NCBI RefSeq assembly: GCF_049959315.1
Contig: NZ_CP188201.1
From: Serratia proteamaculans_D
GTDB lineage: Bacteria; Pseudomonadota; Gammaproteobacteria; Enterobacterales; Enterobacteriaceae
Strand: one strand, 5' to 3'
Length of the DNA: 64,000 nt
Part shown: positions 35,764-44,305 of the stretch, one piece after another
Numbering within the stretch: the first letter of the stretch is position 1
How the letters are laid out: each line of letters starts with the position of its first letter
The notes under the pieces: model-generated
Database searches by the model: none
Told to the model about the DNA's origin: nothing
The model's input: only the letters and a program-made list of their open reading frames with translations
Translations under genes and position numbers: made by a program

Positions 35764-36527
35764 GTATGCAACCTTTGCTGAAGGTCGAAGGGCTGTCGAT
35801 GCGTTTCGGCGGCCTGCTGGCGGTCAATAACGTGGCGCTGGAACTCAATGAAGGCGAAATCGTTTCGCTGATCGGCCCGAACGGTGCCGGAAAAACCACG
35901 GTATTTAACTGCCTGACCGGTTTCTACCGCCCAACCGGCGGTACTATCAAACTGCGCGAACGCCACCTGGAAGGGTTATCCGGCCAAAACATCGCTCGCA
36001 TGGGCGTAGTGCGGACTTTCCAGCATGTGCGGCTGTTCCGTGAAATGACGGTGATCGAAAACCTGCTGGTTGCGCAGCACCAGCATCTGAAAAGCGGCGT
36101 CTTTGCCGGACTGTTGAAAACGCCGGCCTTCCGCCGCGCCGAAGCCGACGCGCTGGAACGTGCTGCGGTGTGGCTGCAGCGGGTTGGCCTGCTGGAGATG
36201 GCTAACCGCTCGGCGGGCAACCTGGCTTACGGCCAGCAGCGGCGGCTGGAGATTGCGCGTTGCATGGTTACCCGGCCGGAACTGCTGATGCTCGACGAAC
36301 CGGCGGCGGGGCTGAACCCGAAGGAAACCGACGAGCTGGATCACCTGATCGTCGAATTGCGTAATCAGCATAAGGTGTCGGTGCTATTGATCGAACACGA
36401 TATGAAGCTGGTGATGGGCATTTCCGATCGTATCTACGTGGTGAACCAGGGTACGCCGCTGGCGCAGGGCACTCCGGCAGAAATTCGTAACAACCCGGAC
36501 GTGATCCGGGCTTATCTGGGCGAATAA
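35760..36527 (+). CDS. livG: Branched-chain amino acid ABC ATPase LivG
   Basis: This 255-residue ATPase has Walker A GPNGAGKTTVFN (about 38-49) and Walker B LLMLDEPAAGLNP; the signature region reads LAYGQQRRLEIARC, the LivG variant of LSGGQ. Length equals E. coli LivG (255 aa). It powers LivHM together with LivF, which starts 3 nt later. Confidence 0.96.
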   Translation: MSMQPLLKVEGLSMRFGGLLAVNNVALELNEGEIVSLIGPNGAGKTTVFNCLTGFYRPTGGTIKLRERHLEGLSGQNIARMGVVRTFQHVRLFREMTVIENLLVAQHQHLKSGVFAGLLKTPAFRRAEADALERAAVWLQRVGLLEMANRSAGNLAYGQQRRLEIARCMVTRPELLMLDEPAAGLNPKETDELDHLIVELRNQHKVSVLLIEHDMKLVMGISDRIYVVNQGTPLAQGTPAEIRNNPDVIRAYLGE

Positions 36528-36530
36528 ATT

Positions 36531-37232
36531 ATGTTGTCATTTAATCAGGTCTCCGCCCATTACGGCAAAATCCAGGCGCTGCATCAGGTCAGCCTGAACA
36601 TTAAGCAGGGTGAGATAGTCACGTTGATCGGTGCTAACGGCGCAGGTAAAACTACGCTGCTCGGTACGCTGTGCGGTGAACCCCGTGCCAGTGAGGGCAG
36701 CATCACTTTCCTCGATCAGGATATTACCCAGTGGCAGACCTCGCGCATTATGCGTGAGGCGGTGGCGATTGTGCCGGAAGGGCGACGGGTATTCTCGCGC
36801 ATGACGGTGGAAGAAAACCTGGCGATGGGCGGTTTCTTTGCTGACCGCCAGCAGTATCAGCAGCGTATCGAACGGGTGTTCGGCCTGTTCCCGCGCCTGC
36901 TGGAGCGCCGTGCCCAACGTTCCGGCACCATGTCCGGCGGTGAGCAACAGATGTTGGCGATCGGTCGTGCGCTGATGAGCCAACCAAAGTTGCTGTTGCT
37001 CGACGAACCCTCGTTGGGGCTGGCGCCGATCATTATCCAGCAGATTTTTGACATCATTGAGCAACTGCGCGAAGAGGGAATGACCATCTTCCTGGTGGAG
37101 CAAAACGCCAATCAGGCACTGAAACTGGCCGATCGTGGTTATGTACTGGAAAACGGCCGCGTGGTGTTGGAAGATACGGGAGCCGCATTGTTAGCAAACG
37201 AAGCAGTTAGGTCGGCATATCTGGGCGGCTGA
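36531..37232 (+). CDS. livF: Branched-chain amino acid ABC ATPase LivF
   Basis: The 233-residue ATPase has Walker A GANGAGKTTLLG, signature MSGGEQQMLAIGRAL and Walker B LLLLDEPSLGLAP. It has the usual LivF length (E. coli 237 aa) and is the last canonical gene of the operon. A palindromic repeat (37249-37305) separates it from an aminotransferase gene on the same strand. Confidence 0.96.
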   Translation: MLSFNQVSAHYGKIQALHQVSLNIKQGEIVTLIGANGAGKTTLLGTLCGEPRASEGSITFLDQDITQWQTSRIMREAVAIVPEGRRVFSRMTVEENLAMGGFFADRQQYQQRIERVFGLFPRLLERRAQRSGTMSGGEQQMLAIGRALMSQPKLLLLDEPSLGLAPIIIQQIFDIIEQLREEGMTIFLVEQNANQALKLADRGYVLENGRVVLEDTGAALLANEAVRSAYLGG

Positions 37233-37248
37233 AATACCCGTCTAAGCT

Positions 37249-37305
37249 GTAGGGGGCGAATATATTCGCCCCGAGTGATTCGGGCGCAGTGTACAGCGCC
37301 CCTAC
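37249..37305. repeat. Two-hairpin palindromic repeat unit
   Basis: A 57-bp unit bounded by GTAGGGG and CCCCTAC contains two inverted repeats: GGGGCGAA/TTCGCCCC (37253-37272) and GGGCGC/GCGCCC (37282-37301). It resembles the dispersed palindromic repeats found between genes of many Enterobacterales. It may terminate or stabilise liv mRNA. Confidence 0.65.
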
Positions 37306-37337
37306 AAAGTTTTTAACGATTACGAGAAGAAGAAGAA

Positions 37338-38525
37338 ATGAACACAGAAGGGTTACTCGCGCAGCGCATCGTAAAAGTAAAAAGCTCGGCAATCCGTGAA
37401 TTGCTCAAGCACAGTAAGATGGAAAACGTCATTTCGCTGGCGGGCGGCATCCCCTCTGATGCCCTGTTTGATTTCGAAGGCCTGAGCATCGCCACTCATC
37501 AGGCAATCACCGAGCAGCCGAAAAGCGCTTTCCAGTATGGTTTGACCGAAGGCAGCCCGGTGCTGCGTGAACGCATCTGCGAGCTGTGCGCCCAGCGTGG
37601 TGTTTCGGCCACCGCCGAAGAAGTGATGGTCACGGCAGGATCTCAGCAGGCACTGGATTTGGTGATGCGCGCCATCGTCAACCCGGGCGACGTGTTTGTG
37701 GTGGAGCGTCCGACCTATCTAGCGGCGTTACAGACGCTGGAGCTGGCGGAAGCCAACATCATGTCGGTGTCGTCCGACAGTGATGGCATGGTGGTTGAAG
37801 AACTGGCCGAGTTGCTGAAAACCCAGCGCATCAAGGGTGTGTATGTGGTGCCGAACTTCGGCAACCCAAGTGGCATCACCCTGAGTGCCGCGCGCCGCGA
37901 ACTGTTGGTAAAACTGGCGGCCGAGCACAATTTCCTGATCATCGAAGATGACCCGTACGGCGAACTGCGTTTTACCGAAGAGCGCAACGCCACGCTGCAC
38001 CAGATTTCGCAGCAGGTACTGGGCCATACCGATAACATTATCTACACCTCGACCTTCTCCAAGATCCTGGCGCCGGGCCTGCGTCTGGGCTGGGCCATTT
38101 TGCCACCGTTCCTGCTGCATAAAGTGGCGATCATCAAGCAGGCGGCGGATCTGCACGCCAGCGCGCTGTCGCAGAGCATCGTCGAATGTTACCTGGGGCT
38201 GGATCGTCTGCCGGCGCAGATCGAAAAGATCCGTGCGGCCTACAAGCAAAAGGGCGAGATCCTGGCCGGGCTGGTGGAACAAGAGTTGGGTGACCATATC
38301 AGCTTTGATATGCCGAAGGGCGGTATGTTCCTGTGGGCGCGCTTCCGTCAGCCGTTTAACGCCACCGAATGGCTGAAAACTACCCTGCAGCAGGGCGTGG
38401 TCTTTGTGCCGGGGGAATACTTCTTCTCTGACAACCCGGATCGTTCGACCTTCCGCCTGTCGTTCGCTACCGCCACCGAGCAACAGATGCAGGAAGCCGT
38501 TGCCCGCCTGCGTCGTTCTCTGTAA
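37338..38525 (+). CDS. PLP-dependent class I/II aminotransferase (MocR/LysN-like)
   Basis: The 395-residue fold-type I aminotransferase shows LAGGIPSDALFDF, AFQYGLTEGSPVLRE, VPNFGNPSGIT, EDDPYGELRF and the Schiff-base lysine in STFSKILAPGLRLG (Lys242). No GntR-type helix-turn-helix precedes it, so it is an enzyme rather than a MocR regulator. Relatives act on 2-aminoadipate, aromatic or branched-chain amino acids. Placement just after livF on the same strand suggests transamination of imported Leu/Ile/Val. I could not assign the substrate. A GC-rich hairpin follows. Confidence 0.85.
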   Translation: MNTEGLLAQRIVKVKSSAIRELLKHSKMENVISLAGGIPSDALFDFEGLSIATHQAITEQPKSAFQYGLTEGSPVLRERICELCAQRGVSATAEEVMVTAGSQQALDLVMRAIVNPGDVFVVERPTYLAALQTLELAEANIMSVSSDSDGMVVEELAELLKTQRIKGVYVVPNFGNPSGITLSAARRELLVKLAAEHNFLIIEDDPYGELRFTEERNATLHQISQQVLGHTDNIIYTSTFSKILAPGLRLGWAILPPFLLHKVAIIKQAADLHASALSQSIVECYLGLDRLPAQIEKIRAAYKQKGEILAGLVEQELGDHISFDMPKGGMFLWARFRQPFNATEWLKTTLQQGVVFVPGEYFFSDNPDRSTFRLSFATATEQQMQEAVARLRRSL

Positions 38526-38531
38526 TCCCCA

Positions 38532-38560
38532 CGGCGGCGGGGCATTTTTCCCCGCCGCCG
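38532..38560 (+). terminator. Strong hairpin after the aminotransferase gene
   Basis: Perfect 11-bp arms CGGCGGCGGGG (38532-38542) and CCCCGCCGCCG (38550-38560) with loop CATTTTT. The T-run is in the loop rather than after the stem, so this is an atypical terminator. Confidence 0.6.
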
Positions 38561-38590
38561 ACATCAAACCGCAATCTGCACTTCACTCTC

Positions 38591-38630
38591 CCGTCATATG
38601 GCCGTCATCTAACAGTTATATTTCTGTCAT
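38591..38630 (+). promoter_or_regulatory. Tandem Pho boxes of the ugp operon
   Basis: Four 7-mers at exact 11-bp steps are CCGTCAT (38591), CCGTCAT (38602), CAGTTAT (38613) and CTGTCAT (38624). This is the PhoB direct-repeat geometry (CTGTCAT, 4 nt), two boxes in tandem, 211 nt before ugpB. Phosphate-starvation induction by PhoB is inferred, as for E. coli ugp. Confidence 0.85.
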
Positions 38631-38840
38631 CCGAGCATGGCATGTTATCCCCGTCATCTTTCAAGCCGCAGCGTTGTTGCCTGCCCTGATGTTTCCCTGT
38701 CACTTAGTTAACTAAGCTCCGAGGGATCCATCAGCTTGCCGCCTGGCTGCGACTTGAAAGCTATAGGGGAACACTTCCGAACAAGAATTGATTCTTTTCG
38801 CTCACGCGCTTATTACACCAGCTTTTTTCAGGAGTTAGGC

Positions 38841-40160
38841 ATGCTCACCTACGCTATTCGCAAAACTACGCTGTGCGTCGCGTTGACCCTGGCGGTCAGC
38901 ACCCAGGCACTGGCGGCAACCGAGATCCCGTTCTGGCATTCGATGGAAGGTGAATTGGGTAAAGAAGTCGATTCCCTGGCGGATCGCTTTAACCAGTCGC
39001 ACACCGACGTCAAAATTGTCCCGGTTTATAAAGGTAACTACGAACAGAACCTGGCGGCGGGCATTGCGGCCTATCGCTCAGGCAAAGCACCGGCAATTTT
39101 GCAGGTGTACGAGGTGGGCACGGCAACCATGATGGCCAGCAAGGCGATCAAGCCGGTGTATGAGGTGTTTAAAGACGCCGGCATCAACTTTGACGAGTCG
39201 GTGTTCGTGCCGACGGTGTCCGGTTACTACACCGACAACAAGAGCGGGCACCTGCTGTCTCAGCCGTTCAACAGCTCTACCCCGGTGCTGTATTACAACA
39301 AGGACGCCTTCAAAAAAGCTGGCCTGAACCCGGACCAGCCGCCAAAAACCTGGCAGGAACTGGCGGCAGATACCGCCAAGCTGCGTGCAGCCGGTATGAA
39401 GTGTGGCTACGCCAGCGGCTGGCAGGGTTGGATCCAACTCGAGAACTTCAGCGCCTGGCATGGGGTGCCATTCGCTACCGAGAACAACGGTTTCGGCGGT
39501 ACCAGCGCCAAGCTGGAGTTCAACAAGCCGTTGCAGGTCAAGCACATCCAACTGCTGGAAGAGATGAACAAGAAGGGTGATTTCACCTATTTCGGCCGTA
39601 AAGACGAATCCACCGAGAAGTTCTACAGCGGTGACTGCGCCATTACTACGGCGTCATCCGGCTCTCTGGCGGATATCAAGCATTACGCCAAATTCAACTA
39701 CGGCGTGGGCATGATGCCGTACGATGCCGATGCCAAAAATGCACCACAAAACGCCATCATTGGCGGTGCCAGCCTGTGGGTGATGAACGGCAAAGATGCC
39801 GCCACTTACAAAGGGGTCGCCGAGTTCCTGCAGTATCTGGCTCAGCCGGAAATTGCCGCCGAATGGCACCAAAAGACCGGTTATCTGCCGATCACCACCG
39901 CCGCCTACGACCTGACCAAGCAACAGGGCTTCTATGACAAGAACCCGGGTGCCGATGTGGCAACCCGCCAGATGCTGAACAAGCCACCGTTGCCGTTCAC
40001 CAAGGGCCTGCGTCTGGGCAATATGCCGCAGATCCGTACCGTGGTGGATGAAGAGCTGGAAGGCGTGTGGACCGGCAAGAAAACGCCACAGCAGGCGCTG
40101 GATGCCGCCGTGCAGCGTGGTGACGTATTGCTGCGTCGCTTCGAGTCCCAGACCAAGTAG
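38841..40160 (+). CDS. ugpB: Glycerol-3-phosphate binding protein UgpB
   Basis: This 439-residue periplasmic binding protein has a signal peptide ending STQALA (about residue 25) and the mature start ATEIPFWHSMEGELG. It binds sn-glycerol-3-phosphate and glycerophosphodiesters for the UgpAEC importer. The frame is open to 38736, but ATG 38841 has GGAGTTAGGC just before it and begins the signal peptide. Length matches E. coli (438 aa). A palindromic element separates it from ugpA. Confidence 0.96.
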   Translation: MLTYAIRKTTLCVALTLAVSTQALAATEIPFWHSMEGELGKEVDSLADRFNQSHTDVKIVPVYKGNYEQNLAAGIAAYRSGKAPAILQVYEVGTATMMASKAIKPVYEVFKDAGINFDESVFVPTVSGYYTDNKSGHLLSQPFNSSTPVLYYNKDAFKKAGLNPDQPPKTWQELAADTAKLRAAGMKCGYASGWQGWIQLENFSAWHGVPFATENNGFGGTSAKLEFNKPLQVKHIQLLEEMNKKGDFTYFGRKDESTEKFYSGDCAITTASSGSLADIKHYAKFNYGVGMMPYDADAKNAPQNAIIGGASLWVMNGKDAATYKGVAEFLQYLAQPEIAAEWHQKTGYLPITTAAYDLTKQQGFYDKNPGADVATRQMLNKPPLPFTKGLRLGNMPQIRTVVDEELEGVWTGKKTPQQALDAAVQRGDVLLRRFESQTK

Positions 40161-40203
40161 CGTCAACCGGAACTCCCTTCCGGTGAACGACACCGATTTC
40201 ACC

Positions 40204-40237
40204 CCCTCTCCCTTGGGAGAGGGCCGGGAGGAGGGGC
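40204..40237. repeat. Palindromic element between ugpB and ugpA
   Basis: A perfect stem CCCTCTCCC-TT-GGGAGAGGG (40204-40223) is followed by CCGGGAGGAGGGGC. Such elements are common intergenic repeats in enterobacteria. Here it can favour binding-protein expression over the downstream permease genes. Confidence 0.6.
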
Positions 40238-40274
40238 TCAGTCGGCCCTTCACCCACATTAACGGTTAACCCCT

Positions 40275-41162
40275 ATGTCATCTTCCCGTCCCGGTTTCGG
40301 CTGTAGCTGGCTGCCCTATGTATTGGTGCTGCCGCAACTGTTGATCACCGCAATCTTCTTCCTGTGGCCCGCCGGCGAAGCGCTATGGTATTCGGTGCAA
40401 AGCCTCGATCCATTTGGTCTGTCCAGCCAGTTTGTCGGCCTGGATAACTTTACCCAGCTGTTCCAGGATCCTTACTACCTCGACTCGTTTTACACCACGC
40501 TGATTTTCAGCTTCCTGGTGGCGGGTATCGGGCTGGTGGTGTCGCTGTTCTTCGCTGCGCTGGTGGATTACGTGCTGCGCGGCAGCCGGATTTACCAGAC
40601 TCTGATGATCCTGCCTTATGCGGTAGCTCCGGCAGTGGCGGCGGTGCTGTGGATCTTCCTGTTCAACCCCGGCCTGGGGCTGATTACTCATTTCCTTAAC
40701 GGGCTGGGTTACAACTGGAACCACGCGCAGAACAGTGGGCAGGCGATGTTCCTGGTGGTGCTGGCTTCGGTCTGGCAGCAAATCAGCTACAACTTCCTGT
40801 TTTTCCTGGCGGCATTACAGTCCATTCCCCGCTCGTTGGTGGAAGCGGCAGCCATCGATGGCGCCGGGCCGGTGCGGCGTTTCTTCAATCTGGTACTGCC
40901 GTTGATCACGCCGGTGAGCTTCTTCCTGTTGGTGGTGAATCTGGTGTACGCCTTCTTCGACACCTTCCCGGTGATCGATGCCGCGACCGGCGGTGGGCCG
41001 GTGCAGTCCACGACCACGCTGATCTACAAGATCTACCGTGAAGGCTTTGCCGGTCTGGACTTGTCCAGCTCTGCGGCGCAGTCGGTGATCCTGATGCTGC
41101 TGGTGATTGGCCTGACGGTGATCCAGTTCCGTTTTGTCGAACGTAAGGTGCGTTACCAATGA
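40275..41162 (+). CDS. ugpA: Glycerol-3-phosphate permease UgpA
   Basis: This 295-residue binding-protein-dependent permease has six membrane spans and the ABC-permease EAA loop at EAAAIDGAGPVRRFFNLVLPLI. Length equals E. coli UgpA. It forms the transmembrane channel with UgpE, whose start overlaps its stop by four bases (ATGA). Confidence 0.96.
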   Translation: MSSSRPGFGCSWLPYVLVLPQLLITAIFFLWPAGEALWYSVQSLDPFGLSSQFVGLDNFTQLFQDPYYLDSFYTTLIFSFLVAGIGLVVSLFFAALVDYVLRGSRIYQTLMILPYAVAPAVAAVLWIFLFNPGLGLITHFLNGLGYNWNHAQNSGQAMFLVVLASVWQQISYNFLFFLAALQSIPRSLVEAAAIDGAGPVRRFFNLVLPLITPVSFFLLVVNLVYAFFDTFPVIDAATGGGPVQSTTTLIYKIYREGFAGLDLSSSAAQSVILMLLVIGLTVIQFRFVERKVRYQ

Positions 41163-42004
41163 TTGAGAACCGACGCGGGCTGGATATCTTCAGCCACGTA
41201 ATGCTGATTATCGGCGTGCTGGTGGTGCTGTTCCCGCTGTATGTGGCCTTTGTTGCCGCCACGCTGGACGACAAACAGGTATTCCAGGTGCCGATGACCC
41301 TGATCCCGGGCGGCCACCTGTGGGAAAACATCAGCAATATCTGGCAGGGCGGTGTGGGCAACCTCAAGGTGCCGTTTTCGCTGCTGCTGCTCAACAGCGT
41401 GATCATGGCGCTGGCCATTACCTTCGGCAAAATCGTGGTATCGGTGCTGTCGGCCTATGCCATTGTTTATTTTCGTTTTCCGCTGCGCAGCCTGTTTTTC
41501 TGGCTGATTTTCATGACGCTGATGTTGCCGGTGGAAGTGCGTATTTTCCCCACGGTGGAGGTGATTTCCAACCTCAATCTGCTGGACAGCTACACCGGCC
41601 TGACGCTGCCGCTGATGGCCTCGGCCACCGCGACCTTCCTGCTGCGCCAGTTCTTTATGACCTTGCCGGACGAACTGCTGGAAGCCGCGCGTATTGATGG
41701 CGCCGGCCCGATGCGCTTCTTCTGGGACATCGTGCTGCCACTGTCGAAGACCAACCTGGCGGCGCTGTTTGTCATCACCTTTATCTACGGCTGGAACCAG
41801 TACCTGTGGCCGATCCTGATTACCAGCGACGCCTCCATGGGCACTGCGGTGGCGGGCATCAAAAGCATGATCTCCACCTCCGGCGCGCCGACCCAGTGGA
41901 ATCAGGTAATGGCGGCGATGATCCTGACTTTAATCCCACCGCTGGCGGTGGTTCTTCTGATGCAGCGCTGGTTTGTGCGCGGCCTGGTTGATAGCGAGAA
42001 GTAA
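41159..42004 (+). CDS. ugpE: Glycerol-3-phosphate permease UgpE
   Basis: The 281-residue permease has six membrane spans and an EAA loop EAARIDGAGPMRFFWDIVLPLS. Length equals E. coli UgpE. It is translationally coupled to ugpA, and ugpC follows after 4 nt. Confidence 0.96.
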   Translation: MIENRRGLDIFSHVMLIIGVLVVLFPLYVAFVAATLDDKQVFQVPMTLIPGGHLWENISNIWQGGVGNLKVPFSLLLLNSVIMALAITFGKIVVSVLSAYAIVYFRFPLRSLFFWLIFMTLMLPVEVRIFPTVEVISNLNLLDSYTGLTLPLMASATATFLLRQFFMTLPDELLEAARIDGAGPMRFFWDIVLPLSKTNLAALFVITFIYGWNQYLWPILITSDASMGTAVAGIKSMISTSGAPTQWNQVMAAMILTLIPPLAVVLLMQRWFVRGLVDSEK

Positions 42005-42008
42005 CGAA

Positions 42009-43082
42009 ATGGCAGGTTTAAAACTACAGGCAGTCACCAAATCCTACGACGGTAAAACGCCGGTGATTAAGCAGATCGATCTCGACGTGGCGGACGGTGA
42101 GTTTATCGTGATGGTCGGCCCGTCCGGCTGCGGTAAATCGACGTTGCTGCGCATGGTCGCCGGGCTGGAACGTACCACCAGCGGCGATATCTATATCGAC
42201 AGCCAGCGTGTGACCGATATGGAGCCGAAAGATCGCGGCATTGCGATGGTGTTCCAGAACTATGCGTTGTACCCGCATATGAGCGTGTATGACAACATGG
42301 CCTATGGCTTGAAAATTCGCGGCTTTGGCAAACAGCATATCCAACAACGGGTAGAAGAAGCGGCGCGCATTTTAGAACTGGAACCGTTGCTGCAGCGCAA
42401 GCCGCGTGAGCTTTCCGGCGGTCAGCGTCAGCGGGTGGCGATGGGGCGGGCTATCGTGCGTGAACCGGCGCTGTTCCTGTTTGATGAACCGCTGTCCAAC
42501 CTGGATGCCAAGCTGCGGGTGCAGATGCGTCTGGAGTTACAACAACTGCATCGCCGGTTGAAAACCACCAGCCTGTACGTCACGCACGACCAGGTGGAGG
42601 CGATGACGCTGGCGCAGCGGGTGATCGTGATGAACAAGGGCGTGGCGGAGCAGATTGGCACCCCGAGTGAGGTCTATCAGCGCCCGGCGTCGCTGTTTGT
42701 CGCCAGCTTTATTGGCTCACCGGCGATGAACCTGTTGCCAGGCACCCTGAGCGCCGACGGCAGCCAACTGCAACTGGCGGACGGGATGACCTTGAATTTA
42801 CCGCAGGCGAAGCCGCACTGGGGCGGACGCCGGTTGACGCTGGGTATCCGTCCCGAGCATATTCAACTGCTCCCCGATGAGCAGGGTGGCGTGCCGCTGG
42901 TGCTGCAAACGCTGGAGCTGCTGGGCGCGGATAATCTGGCGCACGGGCAGTGGGGGGGACACGGGGTCATTGCGCGGCTATCGCATGAAACTATGCCGAC
43001 GGCAGGCAGCACGCTATATTTACAACTGCCTGCACAGGCACTGCACTTTTTTGATACCGATAGCGGATTACGGATGGAATGA
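42009..43082 (+). CDS. ugpC: Glycerol-3-phosphate ABC ATPase UgpC
   Basis: This 357-residue MalK-type ATPase has Walker A GPSGCGKSTLLRM (about 37-49), signature LSGGQRQRVAMGRA and Walker B LFLFDEPLSNLD. The C-terminal beta-barrel regulatory domain (TOBE) contains LGIRPEHIQLL. The frame is open to 41973, but MAGLKLQAVTKSY is the family start and directly follows ugpE. In E. coli, PhoU-like and internal phosphate feedback acts on this subunit. Its stop overlaps the ugpQ ATG. Confidence 0.96.
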   Translation: MAGLKLQAVTKSYDGKTPVIKQIDLDVADGEFIVMVGPSGCGKSTLLRMVAGLERTTSGDIYIDSQRVTDMEPKDRGIAMVFQNYALYPHMSVYDNMAYGLKIRGFGKQHIQQRVEEAARILELEPLLQRKPRELSGGQRQRVAMGRAIVREPALFLFDEPLSNLDAKLRVQMRLELQQLHRRLKTTSLYVTHDQVEAMTLAQRVIVMNKGVAEQIGTPSEVYQRPASLFVASFIGSPAMNLLPGTLSADGSQLQLADGMTLNLPQAKPHWGGRRLTLGIRPEHIQLLPDEQGGVPLVLQTLELLGADNLAHGQWGGHGVIARLSHETMPTAGSTLYLQLPAQALHFFDTDSGLRME

Positions 43083-43828
43083 TGACCACAGCCTGGCCTT
43101 ACCCTCATATTGTTGCCCATCGCGGCGGTGGCTCTCTGGCGCCGGAAAACACCCTGGCGGCGATCGACGTTGGCGCACGTCACGGCCACAAAATGATTGA
43201 GTTCGACGCCAAGCTGGCGCAGGACGGGCAGATTTTTCTGCTGCACGACGATACCCTGGATCGCACCAGCAACGGCTGGGGCGTGGCGGGCGAGCTGCCA
43301 TGGGACAAGCTGGTGCAGCTGGATGCCGGCAACTGGTATAACTCCGCCTACAAAGGCGAACGCCTCCCCTTGCTGGCGGAGGTCGCGGAACGCTGCCTGC
43401 AGCACGGCATGATGGCGAACATTGAAATCAAGCCCACCACCGGCAGCGATGACGAAACCGGCCGGGTCGTGGCGCTGGCGGCGCGCCTGCTGTGGCAGGG
43501 GCAGACCGATCCGCTGCTGTCTTCGTTCTCGGTTGAAGCGCTCGCAGCGGCACAGCGCACCGTGCCTGAATTACCGCGCGGCCTGCTGCTGGATCAGTGG
43601 GATGACAACTGGCCGGCGCTGACCGAACGCCTGGGTTGTGTGTCTTTGCACATCAACCATAAAGAACTGACCGCCGAACGGGTGGCAGCGCTGAAAGCGG
43701 CGGGATTGCGCATTCTGGTTTATACCGTCAATCAGCCGGCGCGGGCGCGCTTGTTGTTGAACTGGGGCGTTGACTGCATTTGCACCGACCGAATAGATTT
43801 GATTGGCCCCGATTTCCCCAATGGCTAA
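43079..43828 (+). CDS. ugpQ: Glycerophosphodiester phosphodiesterase UgpQ
   Basis: The 249-residue cytoplasmic GDPD-family enzyme hydrolyses glycerophosphodiesters to glycerol-3-phosphate and alcohol. The catalytic signature is HRGGGSLAPENTLAAID near residue 14, followed by EFDAKLAQDGQIFLLHDDTLDRT with metal-binding acidic residues. Length is close to E. coli UgpQ (247 aa). It overlaps ugpC and, at its end, the convergent yhhA by 4 nt. Confidence 0.95.
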   Translation: MMTTAWPYPHIVAHRGGGSLAPENTLAAIDVGARHGHKMIEFDAKLAQDGQIFLLHDDTLDRTSNGWGVAGELPWDKLVQLDAGNWYNSAYKGERLPLLAEVAERCLQHGMMANIEIKPTTGSDDETGRVVALAARLLWQGQTDPLLSSFSVEALAAAQRTVPELPRGLLLDQWDDNWPALTERLGCVSLHINHKELTAERVAALKAAGLRILVYTVNQPARARLLLNWGVDCICTDRIDLIGPDFPNG

Positions 43829-44154
43829 CCTCGGTTGACCGGCGTCGGCAGCGGCGCCTGAGGTACCGCAGGCGTGGTGCGATCGAACGGATTGCGCGGT
43901 TGGTTGCCATTTGGCAGCAGTTTTCCGCCGTTCGGCGCAGTTTGCTGCAGTTGCTGCTGATTGTTGTCAAACTGCCGCTGTTGTTGCAGACGGCGCTGAT
44001 CCAACTGCTGGTTATTTAGCATGCGCTGCTGCTGCGCTTGCTGATTGCGTTGGTTGAGAAACTGCTGTTGCGAGCTGAGTTCGGTAACCCCGTTGGCTGC
44101 ACTGGCCAATCCGGACAGCAGCAACAGGCTGTAGAGCAGGTGATAAGTTTTCAT
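43825..44154 (-). CDS. yhhA: Exported Gln/Asn-rich DUF2756 protein YhhA
   Basis: This 109-residue protein has a signal peptide (about 1-19) and a low-complexity middle dominated by Gln, Asn and Arg (QQQFLNQRNQQAQQQR). A Pro-rich C-terminus follows. It is shorter than E. coli YhhA (146 aa), but keeps composition and the position downstream of ugpQ. Function is unknown. E. coli has ggt next; here the gene order switches to the yigM-metR region instead. Confidence 0.82.
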   Translation of the reverse strand: MKTYHLLYSLLLLSGLASAANGVTELSSQQQFLNQRNQQAQQQRMLNNQQLDQRRLQQQRQFDNNQQQLQQTAPNGGKLLPNGNQPRNPFDRTTPAVPQAPLPTPVNRG

Positions 44155-44305
44155 GATGTTGACTCCTGTTTTCTATTAAGACTAACCCAGCGGTGAAAAT
44201 TTGCCGAAAGTTTGTATTTTGAGCAGATGTAAACCGCCTTTTCGTCACCCCTTCTCCCGCCTTCCGTTACAATCGCCCTTTGTGAATTTTTAGGGTGAAC
44301 CCATC

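Noticed and set aside
42952..42958. Seven-G run in ugpC (and another in mdtO near 17743)
   Set aside because: Shorter than typical switching tracts and within conserved coding sequence; both genes are in frame.
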